From the NCBI GenBank assembly GCA_018136815.1, contig CM030933.1, positions 2,708,144 through 2,772,143 of the forward strand: DNA of 64,000 nt, in the 5' to 3' direction. The notes under the pieces are model-generated. The model had not been told where the DNA came from. It made no database searches and saw only the letters and a list, made by a program, of their open reading frames with translations. Position numbers and translations under genes: made by a program. This document shows positions 39,122-51,024 of this stretch, in pieces; the first letter of the stretch is position 1, and each line of letters starts with the position of its first letter. The stretch is from Isochrysis galbana (lineage: Eukaryota > Haptophyta > Isochrysidales > Isochrysidaceae).

Positions 39122-41158
39122 CTACCGAGCGCTCAGACGCGATAGTCGTGTGCGCGCCTGCGCGTCGGGCCCCTTGCGCACACGGTAGGCGGCTACGTCA
39201 CTTTTCCGGCGAGACCCAGCGCCAATCCCCGTTGACGAGCTGACAAAACCGGGTGTGCAACTCAACGGATCCAAGTGTAACTGGTGGTTGAGACCTGTGA
39301 TGGAGGACGAGACGGGCTGCAAGCCATCACGAGTAGCTTTGCCTCCCCGCGGTTGTGGTCGGCTATGCGCTCCCGGGCGTCCGTTGGAATTGCGCGTCGA
39401 TGGATATGCTGATCCAGCCGGTGATGCCGAGGTGCCTTTCGCGAGGCCACGGGCAGACGGCGGCGCAGTCCCGCCCCTAATTTCATTGGGCAAGCCCGAT
39501 GATAATTGCCATCGCATAGGCCACTGGCGTGTGTCTTCTCGGTACCCGAGCGCCGGCATCACCAAGCCCACGGGCAGCGGGGATCCATCCCTACTTCCGC
39601 TCTGACTTCGATTGAGCCGTCGCGTCATTGAGTCTAACCGCTTACCGGAGCTTAAATGCGAAAGGCCACGAACCGGTAGAGGGCGCGTGGCTGGACTGCC
39701 AGTCACAAGCATCGCCAGTGTTCGCTCGCCCACGCGGCGCGACGACTGGCTCGAGCTCGGAGCCGAGTAGTGGCCATTTCGATGCGCTGGGAACGCCTGC
39801 CCGATGCATGAGCCTGCAAAGGAGCCGACGTACTCCGCCGAAATGGGCGGCACAAGTGGCGCTGTGACTGACCGCATAAGCACAGGCGGGATTGACATGC
39901 GGGGCGATGATGGAGAGCGCAGCTGTAAGGCCGGTCCACGAATTGGCGGAAGCGAGTGGCGTGGCGCGGAAATAGCACACAAGGGGGAGCGCTGCAGTGG
40001 CAGGTATGAGATGCTTGCGGATTTGGGCGCTGACACCTCGTCGTCTCGGTCGGCGCCGACTCTTAACGCAAAGTCGCCTTCTATTGACCTAGCTGCATGA
40101 CAGTGAGATGTCGCGTCGACACAACGAGAAGCGCCCGGGCCCCATTCGCGCTCGCTCCTCTCTGGCGGCAAGCTAACTCTCCGCTCCTCGCTGGGCTCGC
40201 CCAGCGTCCGCGCTAAGAGTGCTTGAGCGACCAGTTCCGGAAGGAGTGAGAGTAGGGGCATAAGCGCATCCCTACACTTATCTACAATGCTGCTGATGAC
40301 GTTGTATCCAATTGCTAGGCGCGGTGAACGCGGAGGCAGGCTTAGCTGCGCTGCCAGCTGCACTTGCCGAAAATTGGCGGCATCGACATCACTGTGCCGC
40401 TTCTTTTCACTTCTCCAGGCCATCGAGAAGGCCTCGCTCGCTCCCCCTGGATACGGCGATGGGTCTGAACGATGAGTTGCGATAATCTCCTGGAAGACGC
40501 CATGGCTCGCAATAATCTCTTCCACGCACTCCTCCGTCTGCCAAGACCCAACGATGCGAGGCGTATGGGCTGGCGACACCGCTTCGGTGTGAGTCCCTGG
40601 TCCTCCCATCGCTTCAGGGGCGCACGCATCCGCCGCAGCTGCAGCGCTAGTCGGCAGTCCGGACGGATACTTCGTGCCTTGAATCACAAGGCTTGCCGGT
40701 TCGACTGGCGTGTGGAGTGTCGCGCAGGCGAGCACCGACATCGGCCTCGCTCGCGTCCGCTGCAACGTTTCCGCATAGCCGCTGATGTCATCCGAGTGCC
40801 GCGTGTCCGCGCCATCGGAGCCGCAGTGTGCGGCCCATTCCGCCTCCAATTTGACCCTCCGTTGGCTGCTGCTGTGACACCATCCTTGCTCTTTGTCACA
40901 AGACAGCACCTCCTGCTGGCCGAGCTGTCGGCCGCAAGCGCGTAGCTGCGGCCGAGCGCGGCTCCATAGTTGAGCCTCCGCAATGTGGTCGGCCACCGAG
41001 CTGCTCGCCTCCACGCCCTCTTCGCCGTAGAGAGCGCGCTCCACCTCGCCGAGCAGCGTGGAGAGAGAGAGGCGGGTCTGGTACTCGTACTCTGCATCAT
41101 ACTCGTCCTCTTCGGCTTCTCGCGGCGTGTAGTGGTCAAAGGCGGTGCGCGGCGGCAT
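39122..41158 (-). CDS. FAM149-like (DUF3719) putative ciliary protein
   Basis: This is a single exon of 678 residues. Residues about 30-78 read LSTLLGEVERALYGEEGV, later AQLWSRARPQLRACGRQL. This parallels the FAM149/DUF3719 core (an LYEG-type motif followed by ...W...FPHLRVLG.QL). A later segment near 215-315 contains ECVEEIIASHGVFQE and LSLPPRSPRLAIGYNVISSI, then VDKCRDALMPLLSLLPELV. That resembles the family's conserved LG(F/L)PP.(S/T)P...A....(I/V)...W or similar block. Human FAM149B1 is needed for normal primary cilia. The remaining half is Ser/Arg/Pro-rich and probably disordered. The assignment rests on remembered family patterns and is moderate. Confidence 0.5.
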   Translation of the reverse strand: MPPRTAFDHYTPREAEEDEYDAEYEYQTRLSLSTLLGEVERALYGEEGVEASSSVADHIAEAQLWSRARPQLRACGRQLGQQEVLSCDKEQGWCHSSSQRRVKLEAEWAAHCGSDGADTRHSDDISGYAETLQRTRARPMSVLACATLHTPVEPASLVIQGTKYPSGLPTSAAAAADACAPEAMGGPGTHTEAVSPAHTPRIVGSWQTEECVEEIIASHGVFQEIIATHRSDPSPYPGGASEAFSMAWRSEKKRHSDVDAANFRQVQLAAQLSLPPRSPRLAIGYNVISSIVDKCRDALMPLLSLLPELVAQALLARTLGEPSEERRVSLPPERSEREWGPGASRCVDATSHCHAARSIEGDFALRVGADRDDEVSAPKSASISYLPLQRSPLCAISAPRHSLPPIRGPALQLRSPSSPRMSIPPVLMRSVTAPLVPPISAEYVGSFAGSCIGQAFPAHRNGHYSAPSSSQSSRRVGERTLAMLVTGSPATRPLPVRGLSHLSSGKRLDSMTRRLNRSQSGSRDGSPLPVGLVMPALGYREDTRQWPMRWQLSSGLPNEIRGGTAPPSARGLAKGTSASPAGSAYPSTRNSNGRPGAHSRPQPRGGKATRDGLQPVSSSITGLNHQLHLDPLSCTPGFVSSSTGIGAGSRRKSDVAAYRVRKGPDAQARTRLSRLSAR

Positions 41159-42569
<1,411 letters not shown>

Positions 42570-45017
42570 ATGGCGGCTCGACGGCTTCCCTTCCTCTTCC
42601 TCCTCCTAGCCGCCCGGCGCGCAGACGGATGGGTGCGGCCCACGCGCGCTGCGAGCACACCAGCTCAACACACCACACGCGCCCGCGGGCCAGCACGCGC
42701 CCGTCAAAGCAAGAGTGAGGGCCGGCGGTGGGTTGGGGGCGATAAAGAGAGGAGGGGGCGAGGCATGTAGGGAAGGGGAGGCAGGGAGGGAGAGGGAGGG
42801 GGGGGGGGGGGGGGGAGTCAGTCAGAGAAAGAGCCAGAGCTAGAGCAAGAGCTAGAGCAAGAGCAAGAGTGAGAGCGAGAGCGAGAGAGACCCGAACACA
42901 GGACAGGGGGACCGGGGAAGAGTGAGCATGACTTAGGGTGCAAGGAAGGGAGGGGTGGGGGAGGGGGGATATTGCTGCCGCTCGCCGCTCACACAGCACG
43001 CACGCACACATGCATGCAGCCACATGGCCACGAAGTCACACCGTGCTTTCACTCTGCACCTTGCCCCCACCCCACCGGATGCTCACAGACAAGCTTAGGG
43101 ATGCAGCACTATGGCGCGCAGATCCAAGAATTTGCTCTGGAGACGCGCGGCCAGACCGGGCTGGGCTTCGAGTACACGGCGACTGAGCGACTTTACCTTC
43201 GACGAGGCCAGCTGTGGAACTGGCCCGCAGATGAGACGGGTACTCACGGTCTCGCAGGAGGCATCACGTATGCATGGGACCCACAGCTGTGCGGACAGCT
43301 GCTACCGCTCATGCGCGAGAATGTGGCCAACCTCATCTCGTGCGACGACCTGAAGGCATCACTCCAGCGCGGTTTCGACGCGTGGGCCATGAATAGCCGG
43401 CACATCAAGTTTGTCGACGTCTCCACTGCGTGTGAGGAACAGTACACACTCACCAAGGACTGCCCGCTCGCCGAGGTCTGGGTGGCCGCGCTCACGTGCG
43501 AGTTTGTTAGCTCGTTGTGCCCTGAGAACTCGGGCGCCGACACGTCCTCGCTCACGTGGGCAGCCGCGGCAACTCCCACGTATGCGCTGACCAACTCGTT
43601 CCGCTTCACCAACGGCGAGTACAACCAGATCAACGGCGTGAACCAGCCGACGATTGAAATTGTCGGCGGCACGCTTCTCTTCAATATTGGCACGCCTTCT
43701 GCGCCAAACATGTGCTGGTACATGGACTCTGCCTTCTGCTCCAACTTCCACCGGATGAAGTCGGCGTTTCCTGGCTCCACGGCATCCAACCAGGCCGCCA
43801 ATGCCAAAGTGGTGATCGTCGTTTTCTTCTGGACCATCTGGCTGAGCACGATCGCCCTCTTCCTCTACAATGTCTTCTGGGTCTTCACGCCGCGCAAGGC
43901 CTTTTGGGATGAGCTTAGGGAGGCGCTAGGAGACGGAGACCTCGATAGCGAGGACATGCGAGAGCTGGAGGAAGCGCGCAAGCAGTATGCCAAGAACACC
44001 ATGAAGCGCATCGCCAAATATGAGACCATTGCGGTTGCCTTCATCATCACCGTGATCGTGGGCCTACCATTGCTGTATTGGCAACTGTTCTTGCCTTGCT
44101 GGGACTGCTACGACTTTGAAGGCGCCGCTGTCCACGAGGCAGGTACGGTCTGGCCCAAGGGCCCCCGATGCCATACGCCAGCCAGGTGATCGAGGCGCAC
44201 CTACGTTATGCACGCCTGTCCACTCCTCTGCAGGTCACCTGCTTGGTCTTGGGCACCCAGACGCCTTCCCGACGCTATCACAACTGCCCAGCTATGCACC
44301 CGATGTGGGCAAGAATGTGTACAATGAGTTGCTGGCCAGCGGCAGCACATTCAATGCAACCACGTGTATTACCAATTGGGATACAGTGTACAACGGCACG
44401 CCCGCCGCCTCCGCCATCGAGGCAACTGGCGTGCGCAATGCTGTCATGGAGAGCTTCACTCAAAATAATCCTAGCCAATGCCTTAGCGCTGACGATGCGG
44501 AGGGGTTGCACACGCTGTACCCGGACTGCCAGGGTCTTTTCTATAGCACGGCTCCCAATTGTATCAAGGTGAACCTCAACTTTGGCGTGGTCCGAGTTTT
44601 CTTGTACCTCGGCATCCCGCTGCTTGTTGTGGTGTGGGTGATGCTCGTCTTCGATTACGTAAGTCGGCCTGGGGCCTATTGACCCTCAGGGTGCTCCCAG
44701 CGTGTACCCCTGGCCCGCGCCACATGCGTCCAGAGCATGCATTCGCCTTGGTCTAGGGCTCACCTTGCTCCTTTGTGCACGCGCAGTTCGTCGATAACTA
44801 CATCCGCGTTCCCAGTGCCTCGGAGATGAAGCAGAAGGCGGAGATGAAGCGGCAACTTGCGGGCAAGATTGGGGCGCATGCTGAGGAGCCAACATGGAAA
44901 CAGAGCGTGGACGACCAACAGGCACCGGCCACCGCCCAACAGAAAGCGGTGCCAGGAGGATATTACCGCCAGCAGCTGCCTCCCATCCGATCGCAGGAGC
45001 AGGTTCCTCAAGCATGA
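42570..45017 (+). CDS. Multi-pass membrane metzincin metalloprotease
   Basis: There are four exons, 42570-42714, 43099-44142, 44234-44658 and 44787-45017, giving 614 residues. Exon 1 gives a signal peptide (MAARRLPFLFLLLAARRADG). An extracellular part contains LKASLQRGFDAWAMNSRHIK, like the helix preceding the active site of matrixins. Two membrane helices follow: VVIVVFFWTIWLSTIALFLY, a charged loop, then IAVAFIITVIVGLPLLYW. The zinc site comes next, VHEAG/HLLGLGHPDAF, split across intron 2, i.e. HExxHxxGxxHP, with VMESF as a plausible Met-turn and LSADDAEGLHTLYPDC, typical of matrixin ends. A third helix (VFLYLGIPLLVVVWVMLVF) and a Gln/Lys-rich tail close the protein. Zinc-dependent protease activity follows from the family. 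Helices placed between the substrate-binding helix and the zinc motif are unusual. All junction phases agree. Confidence 0.8.
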
Positions 45018-45239
45018 AGACTATCCCGAGTCCCGACGATCTACTTGAGCGCAGTTCGCCACCAGCGCTTTCCATTGCTAGCGCCCTGTAAGTACTTGTA
45101 GTGTGTAGTGTCCACGGAAGATAGAAGATTATTGTGTCACGTTAGTCAGCGGATGAGTGTTGGTTGTGACGCCGGCTTCAATGCCGATGCAATACATACA
45201 TGTACACCGCACGGCTTATCGGTTATCTTATGAGTGGTC
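45018..45239. other. 3' flank of the metzincin gene
   Basis: Nothing beyond a probable 3' UTR is visible. Confidence 0.35.
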
Positions 45240-45660
45240 GCCATGGAGGGCGGGGGCCTCGCGCCCCCACCACTCTCTCGACTCCCCTCCTGGGGGGCGA
45301 GAATCATCCACCCCCCTGCGCTGCCTTTTGGCATGTAGGGGGGACTCACCCAGACAGCCCAGAGCCTCGCCCTAAGAGCTGGCGGCACAGATCGCACGCC
45401 CTAGCCCGCGCTGGCCAGCTTGTCGCTCTGACCAACCCCTCCTCCCCCTGCTGGGCCCCCCTGCATCAGGACCCCCCAGCCAGCTCCAGTCGACCGGCAA
45501 GGGCGCGAGAGGCAGCGAGGGAGAGGCAGGAGGGGCCAGGGCCATGCCCCAGCCTCACTTGCCCCCTGGGCCCCTGGGCTGTGCTCCCAGGCCCCCTGCA
45601 CCCCTGCAGGCCTCCTGGGGGGACTCGGACGCGGGGCAGCAAAGTGAAGGGCTCACAACT
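45240..45660 (+). repeat. Family F-related repeat, plus orientation
   Basis: The stretch starts near GGTCGCCATGGAGGGCGGGG. It contains GGCCAGCTTGTCGC...CCAACCCCTCCTCCCCC and then the blocks CAGCCAGCTCCAGTCGAC and GGGCCAGGGCCATGCCCCAG shared with 6709-6980. The 5' palindrome is not well preserved. No TSD was found. Confidence 0.55.
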
Positions 45661-46084
45661 GAGGAAGCTCAAGGTGCAGGTCACCCTGCTGTGATCACGA
45701 TGCAATCGAGTGTGTGTGGGGGGGGGAGGGGGGTCGAATACTCTAGTAGTAAATATAATATGCATCATGCATCTATGCGGGGGTATAATTTCTCCCGTGT
45801 TCGGGTGGTGCACCAGGACTTTTGATGGCCCGCACCTTGACGTGGCGGTGCGGCGGTGCACATGCGAGAGAGAGGCGACGAGGGGGGGGGGGGGGGGGGA
45901 GATGCGTATCATAGGGTAGCACGGTAGCACGGCGTAGCTAGCGGCGTAGCGAGAGATATCCGCGGATATCTCATGGATATTTGGGCCGATCTTCGAGATA
46001 TAATGGAGATATCTCCCATGGATATTTTAGCCAAAAATCATGGATATTTTGGCCTACACCCCTAGAACGCGACTTTATCTCTCC
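45661..46084. repeat. Intergenic with GGATATTT-rich hAT-like end
   Basis: Bases 45945-46068 hold several GATATC/GGATATTT words and end in GGCCTACACCCCTA, a degenerate inverted hAT-type terminus. The left partner is unclear. A G run lies at 45884-45899. Confidence 0.4.
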
Positions 46085-46260
46085 CTGCGGCGCGTCGCCA
46101 TGCGGCGCACTGCGGCTTGCTCTCAGAGGTCCTTTGGGGGCTCCCAGAGGCCAGGGGGCCAGCAGGGCCAGCTCAAGGGGTAGTGGAGGCTAGGACTAAG
46201 TAAGCCCCTGGCCCCCCTGCCTCGCCAACGCTCGCCTCGCTGGCCATGGGCCATGGGAGC
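46085..46260 (-). repeat. Family F-related fragment
   Basis: Short G/C-rich blocks (CCAGGGGGCCAGCAGGGCCA, later TGGGAGCCGCCCAGAGGCC) resemble the F body in minus orientation. This is weakly preserved. Confidence 0.35.
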
Positions 46261-46757
46261 CGCCCAGAGGCCTCTGTCTGCCTCGCGACCAGGGATGGGT
46301 AGGCCCAGGTCAATCCTTTTAGCAAAAGTCGCCCAAACTTGTCGGCCGAACTTGCGGGATTCTTGAAGCCGATGACCCAAACTTGTGATGATTCTTTTCG
46401 CAAGTTGTCGTGCGGCAAGTACATCCGCAGTCCGCAGCACGTTTCCCTTAGGGACGCAAAAAAACTGCCGGCGTACTCGCGCATTGCGTGCCCGACGGTC
46501 CGACGGTCCGACGGTCCCCACCCCGTGCACTCCTGTGCGTTCCGTGATAAGGATACGTTAGTGTGGAGAGTGTTGACGTGAGTGTAGTGTCATCTCGTCG
46601 GTCCATCGGCCCCTAGTCGTCTGTCGTCTGTCGTTCTTCGTTCGTCGCTCTCATTCTCGTTCTCGTTCCCGTTCTCGTCCCTCGTTCTCAACACTACCTC
46701 AATACCAACCCTCACCAATCCCCAAGCCTCAGCCTATCCAACCCGATCCACCCAGCT
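46261..46757. other. Intergenic
   Basis: No gene is recognised. GTTCTCGTTC repeats occur at 46635-46690, just before the next open frame. Confidence 0.3.
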
Positions 46758-47375
46758 ATGTCCGCTCCGTCGTCGCGCTCGCCCTCGCCCAAGCCCGTCC
46801 TCCCGCCTTTCTCTGTTGAGGAGGTGGTCCAGCCCGTCATTGGCCACCCCCCAACTTCCGCCGCGCCTCTCGCCGCTTCCCTTCCGTCCCTTCTGTTCCC
46901 ATCTGAGGCAGTGGTAACCTCGGATCCGTCAGGGGCGAGACAGGCCACAAGGGGCGCGACGGCAAGGAGCGATGGGCGAATTACGAAAGAAGAGTCCTAC
47001 AAGGTACGAGTAAAACTCCGCGGCGAACAAGCGCGATCAAGCACGAAGACGCACGAAGTAGCAGAAGGCCCGGAGTCGATCGCGGATGCGAGCGTACAGC
47101 GAGGCCCCCCATTGCCCATTGGCAACGCCCCACTTAAAAAAGTAGGTTCCCTAGCTACCGACTACCGAGTAGAACAAACGATCTCGTCTACGCGATGTCG
47201 AAAATCGAAAACCGTCAAGTCAAGGATGGGGTTCACTCTTCCAATCTCCGCCCGTACTTCGTATACTTCACTGTCACCGTTTCGTCCCCGGCAGATGGCC
47301 TTCACCTTCACCGGGCTTTTTGCTTCTACTACCTCCGTTCCATTACTCAGATGTCAAGGAGGCTTTAAACAATAA
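46758..47375 (+). CDS. Possible retroelement ORF1-like protein
   Basis: This 205-residue frame from MSAPSSRSPSPKPVLPPFSV contains VVQPVIGHPP and VVTSDPSG. A related pattern (VDQPVQPANPPN, then FVTSNPSA) lies at 51266-51400, implying a dispersed family. The second half is basic (SYKVRVKLRGEQARSSTKTH) and then loses coherence. No known domain is visible. Confidence 0.3.
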   Translation: MSAPSSRSPSPKPVLPPFSVEEVVQPVIGHPPTSAAPLAASLPSLLFPSEAVVTSDPSGARQATRGATARSDGRITKEESYKVRVKLRGEQARSSTKTHEVAEGPESIADASVQRGPPLPIGNAPLKKVGSLATDYRVEQTISSTRCRKSKTVKSRMGFTLPISARTSYTSLSPFRPRQMAFTFTGLFASTTSVPLLRCQGGFKQ

Positions 47376-47616
47376 CTGTCAGCTAGACACTAATATTGGG
47401 GCCCCGCCAAAGATGTTAGAGGGGAGAGGGTACATTGGGGCTTAACATGAACATTTTGTTTCATCTCAATAGTGTGATTCGCACCTACGGACAAAGTCAC
47501 AAAGAAAGGAATTCTAATCAGTGTCAGTGTCCTCGAGCACATCACAGATCACGGCGGTGCGGCAAATCATACTCATTCGATCCCTCCACCTCAACGATGC
47601 GCGCCAACACCAGGCT
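47376..47616. other. Intergenic
   Basis: No feature is recognised. Confidence 0.3.
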
Positions 47617-48158
47617 TTAGTTATTGAAGAGAGCACTAAATTCTTCAGGGGGTGTATTCATGCTGAATGCTTGCTCACAATTGCACAGTGGCAAGGCCAC
47701 CAGCACCCTTGCGGCATGCCGGCAGACGTTCCGCCTCAGCCAGCCGCCAGCTGATGATGTTCGGCTGACCTCAGTCGGATAGCGCGGGCCAACATGATAC
47801 TTCTCCCACAATGCCGCGTGCGCTCGCTGCCACTCCTTCCCATGCTTCGGCTCGGCCAGCCGCTCGCGCTCGTATGCTCGTATGCCACAGCAATTGCCGC
47901 CTGGCAGTTCGGCGTCAACGACCACTGCCACTTCTTGGACGGTGGGGCCGCATCCTCCTTGGGCGTGCTGGGCGGCTCAGGAGGCTGCTCGGGAGAAGCA
48001 GGACGGCAGCGCCTCACAAAGTCGCCACCGGTGCGCCTCCCATGCTGCTGGGGCTCGACCACCTTCAGGCGCGCCATGCGGCCCGGCTCTCGCGAGAGAG
48101 GCGGAGCGGCGAGAGCTTTCGTGGCAAGGCGATCGGCCGTGTAGCTAGGGGGCGCCAA
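47617..48158 (-). pseudogene. Frameshifted coding remnant, unrecognised
   Basis: On the minus strand a plausible protein runs as MARLKVVEPQQHGRRTGGDF, later TPKEDAAPPSKKWQ. After a frame change it reads RLAEPKHGKEWQRAHAALWE and KYHVGPRYPTEVSRTSSAGG to a stop at 47617. Composition and codon pattern look coding, but two frames are needed. A decayed transposase or host gene is possible. Confidence 0.3.
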
Positions 48159-48695
48159 AATCGTGTTTGATCAATACTGAAAATATAATATTCGGACGCC
48201 CTTGGTGGCTTTGGGTGCCAGATTTTTTGGTGGTCTTTCGCCCCAGTGTACCCGCTATTCCCCTCTCCACACGAATTTCTTTTATGTCAACTTTACTGTC
48301 CCTATTTTGGCGATGCGGTTCAGTAATGGAACGGAGGTAGTATATTGTATATTGCGATCAACAATCAGTAATGCGTATATCGTATATCGACATGTAGTAC
48401 AAATACCTTGCTACATCGTCATGTAGTACAAGTACCTTGCTACACATCGTGCACAAAAAGTCACTGGACATTGGACACCTCAAAAGTACGAAAAAGGGCA
48501 AAAGGGTGCGCCTGATTGCATGCGCTATCCACGGCGCGTGACGCGTCGCCGAGCATGCCTTTCGATGATCGATTAGCTAGATTGGGAAAGTAAGGAAACA
48601 ATGACTCGGTCCTTGGCTAGGCAATCAGACACGTGTGCAAGTGGAATACATAGCAAATTGCATTCGCCAACAACTCGCACCGTTCAGAGCAAACT
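48159..48695. other. Intergenic
   Basis: No gene is visible. A short direct repeat (CATGTAGTACAAATACCTTGCTAC / CATGTAGTACAAGTACCTTGCTAC) occurs at 48390-48443. The right end is the 3' flank of PTEN. Confidence 0.35.
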
Positions 48696-50249
48696 TCATG
48701 CCTTTTCGAGGCCCAATTCTACATAGAAGTCTCGAGGAAGGGGCATGCACTTCATATCCTTAAGGGCGAAATCAAGGTCACACTTGTGTAGCACAACAGC
48801 CATCTCTTCAGCCAATTCCGAACACGTGAGCATGCCCAAGGGATGGAACCAGAATTCGAACATCTTGCGCCCTTGGGATGGTTCACCGACAAAGAGTGTG
48901 ATGCGAACGTCTGTAGCAAGTGCTATGACTCCAAGACAAGTCAGTTGTGGTCTGCTCTCATTTGAGACCAGCGGGAAGGTCCCTTTGAATATGAGCTGCA
49001 AGCCGGCGCCACAGCCCACTTCCTGGTTCGGACTGCGCATCTCAACGGCGACACCAGGCAAGCACGGTCTGTTGGAGCCCATGTCCGGAAAGGAATGTAG
49101 ACGGATCCACTTGAGCCGTGCGACAATATGCGGTAGCTCACTTGAGGGGCCGAGTTGACTCATAATTCGCTGAAAGTATTCTACATATCGTCGTTGAGAA
49201 GGGATTGTTACCCCCCGTCGGTTGCGCGTGCGCGTCAGACTGAACCAGTCCAAGGCGGACAGCGCATTGGTAAACTCGCCGCTATGCAATAACCATGAAG
49301 ATATCATCACGCCTGTCCTCCCTTTGCCCGCACGGCAATGGATGGCGACAATATTTTCGCTGTGCTGAGCGAGATGGGCACTGACGCACTGGCAGAAGAC
49401 GGGAATCATGTGCAGGGGAGGTGGTGTGTGGTCGTCAAACGGAAATACCTGGAGGCGGCCTTTAAACGCTGCCTTGTCGTACGAGCGCTCGGAGCAGAGA
49501 TTGAATACCATATACCTCCCGTAATGCCGTTGTTCCAAGAAGGCCTTGACTTGCGCCCGTGGGTTTCTGTATGTTGCTTGGGCTCCACTCGACGGGAATC
49601 CCATCGCGATCACTCTTGGCGTGATATAAGATAGGTCGAGATCGAATCCATCGGCACTGAAGCGACGCTTGCGCTTCGAGACCAACCTGCGCAACGTCCT
49701 TCTCACACCAAAAGGGATAACCACCTGCAACCCGATGCGTGCGGGGACCACGGCGATGCCCCCGGCGGCTCCGAGAGTCGAAGAACGATCTATTTCACTC
49801 TCCACAACGAGCTGGCCGGCATTACGACTTCCCGCGTTTACGTTGGGCGTGCCTTGCCCAGCAGCAGAGTAAGTGCACTTCTCGATCTCCACAGCCTCAT
49901 TGATCATCCTAACCAAGGTCTTGGGCAACACGACCGCGTCGCTTAGCTGTGCGAGGTGGCACAGGCCCCGACGAGTGTCCAGCGGCAGTCTGCGCACATC
50001 GCTCCCCGCCGTGCTCAGCTGAGCGATCGTGTGGCACATTGCAGTCATCCTCTTCTCCTCGAGAGGAGAGAGCCGCCGCTCGGAGCAGCTCAACCTGATG
50101 GCTTTGTCCGTCTTTGCTCGCGGATGGAGGCGCTCTAGCTCAGTTTCGGCCTCCTCTACCTCACTCTCCTCCTCCTCGCCCTCCTCCAACCCGTGCTCGG
50201 CAAGCACAAGACCTTCCTCGCCGGCCAACGGAGAGAGGACGGACGCCAT
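48696..50249 (-). CDS. PTEN: PTEN-family phosphoinositide 3-phosphatase
   Basis: This is a single exon of 517 residues. The family removes the 3-phosphate of PIP3, opposing PI3K signalling at the membrane. Residues about 187-215 (RLVSKRKRRFSADGFDLDLS) match PTEN's basic phosphoinositide-binding entry and DGFDLDLTYI. AMGFPSSGAQATYRNP and YMVFNLCSERSYD follow. FPFDDHTPPP holds the general-acid loop, and the P-loop is HCRAGKGRTGVMI with Cys at about 305 (PTEN HCKAGKGRTGVMI). GVTIPSQRRYVEYF also matches. A C2-like domain occupies about 370-515, with FWFH near its end. No transmembrane helices precede the catalytic domain, so it is PTEN-like, not TPTE-like. An acidic N-terminal extension of about 185 residues (EEGEEEESEVEEAETELE) is not found in animal PTEN. 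It appears intact. Confidence 0.93.
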   Translation of the reverse strand: MASVLSPLAGEEGLVLAEHGLEEGEEEESEVEEAETELERLHPRAKTDKAIRLSCSERRLSPLEEKRMTAMCHTIAQLSTAGSDVRRLPLDTRRGLCHLAQLSDAVVLPKTLVRMINEAVEIEKCTYSAAGQGTPNVNAGSRNAGQLVVESEIDRSSTLGAAGGIAVVPARIGLQVVIPFGVRRTLRRLVSKRKRRFSADGFDLDLSYITPRVIAMGFPSSGAQATYRNPRAQVKAFLEQRHYGRYMVFNLCSERSYDKAAFKGRLQVFPFDDHTPPPLHMIPVFCQCVSAHLAQHSENIVAIHCRAGKGRTGVMISSWLLHSGEFTNALSALDWFSLTRTRNRRGVTIPSQRRYVEYFQRIMSQLGPSSELPHIVARLKWIRLHSFPDMGSNRPCLPGVAVEMRSPNQEVGCGAGLQLIFKGTFPLVSNESRPQLTCLGVIALATDVRITLFVGEPSQGRKMFEFWFHPLGMLTCSELAEEMAVVLHKCDLDFALKDMKCMPLPRDFYVELGLEKA

Positions 50250-50435
50250 CCCTCCCCACCGATCGGAAGCGAAAAAAAATCTCTCTTCGCCCTAGCCATC
50301 AAGCTATAAATAAATCGATTGAGGAGACCTATCGTCCCGTGCTGCCCACTCAATTCCACGGCGCGCGCTGATCCCTGGGCAGCTCGACGCAAGCATTGTA
50401 GCGAGCAGCGCCTCTTGGAGCAGAAATAATTTAAT
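50250..50435. other. Upstream region of PTEN
   Basis: No strong pyrimidine leader, and only a short A run in the plus strand at 50270-50280. The F copy begins just beyond. Confidence 0.3.
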
Positions 50436-51024
50436 TTCTTAATAGTCTCACCGCACACGCGGCCGTCGACCCTCTACTTTCTACTCACGCAGCAAAACTT
50501 TCTACACCCCCACTCTCCCGGCCCTTCCCCCCCGCCATCTGGCGACTCCCCCCGTGCACTACTAGGGGGATAGGGGAAAAGGGCTTAGATATGGTCGGCG
50601 GCCCGCGCCCCCCCCCCGGTGATCCGTTCCCCTCTTCCTCCTATGCCTACCGGGCTGGCGGCGTCCTCAGTCCCAACTTCTCCTGTAAACAGGCTGTGTG
50701 CGGGACTTACATATTTTTCGGTTTTCGGAGCCCTCGCTCCGCCCACCCCCTTCTCCGCGCGCTCTCTCTCCTCTCCTGCAGGCACGCGCGATGGCGCGCC
50801 TGCGACAGGCCTCCAGCTGCCTCTGGCGACCCCTGGAGGCTCCTGGAGGCCAGCTCAGGGGGCAGAGGAGGCTAGGGCTAGGCCTTGGTCTCCCCTGCCT
50901 CTCCCTCGCTGGCGCTCAGGGGCCTCAGGGGCCCCCACTCTGCACTTGTCTGCATGTCGAACAGGAGGGGAGGGGGGGGGGTTGGAGCGATAGGCTGGCC
51001 ACGACAGGCTGTCGCATTCGCGAA
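50436..51024 (-). mobile_element. Family F retroposon, 5'-truncated copy
   Basis: The 3' terminus (GAGACTATTAAGAAATTAAA in minus sense) and body match the other F copies: CCCGTGCACTACTAGGGGGA, GGGCTTAGATATGGTC, TCCTGTAAACAGG, GGCACGCGCGATGGCGCGCC in plus sense. The copy ends near 51024 before the 5' palindrome. Loss of the 5' part is typical of incomplete reverse transcription. No TSD was identified. Confidence 0.75.
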
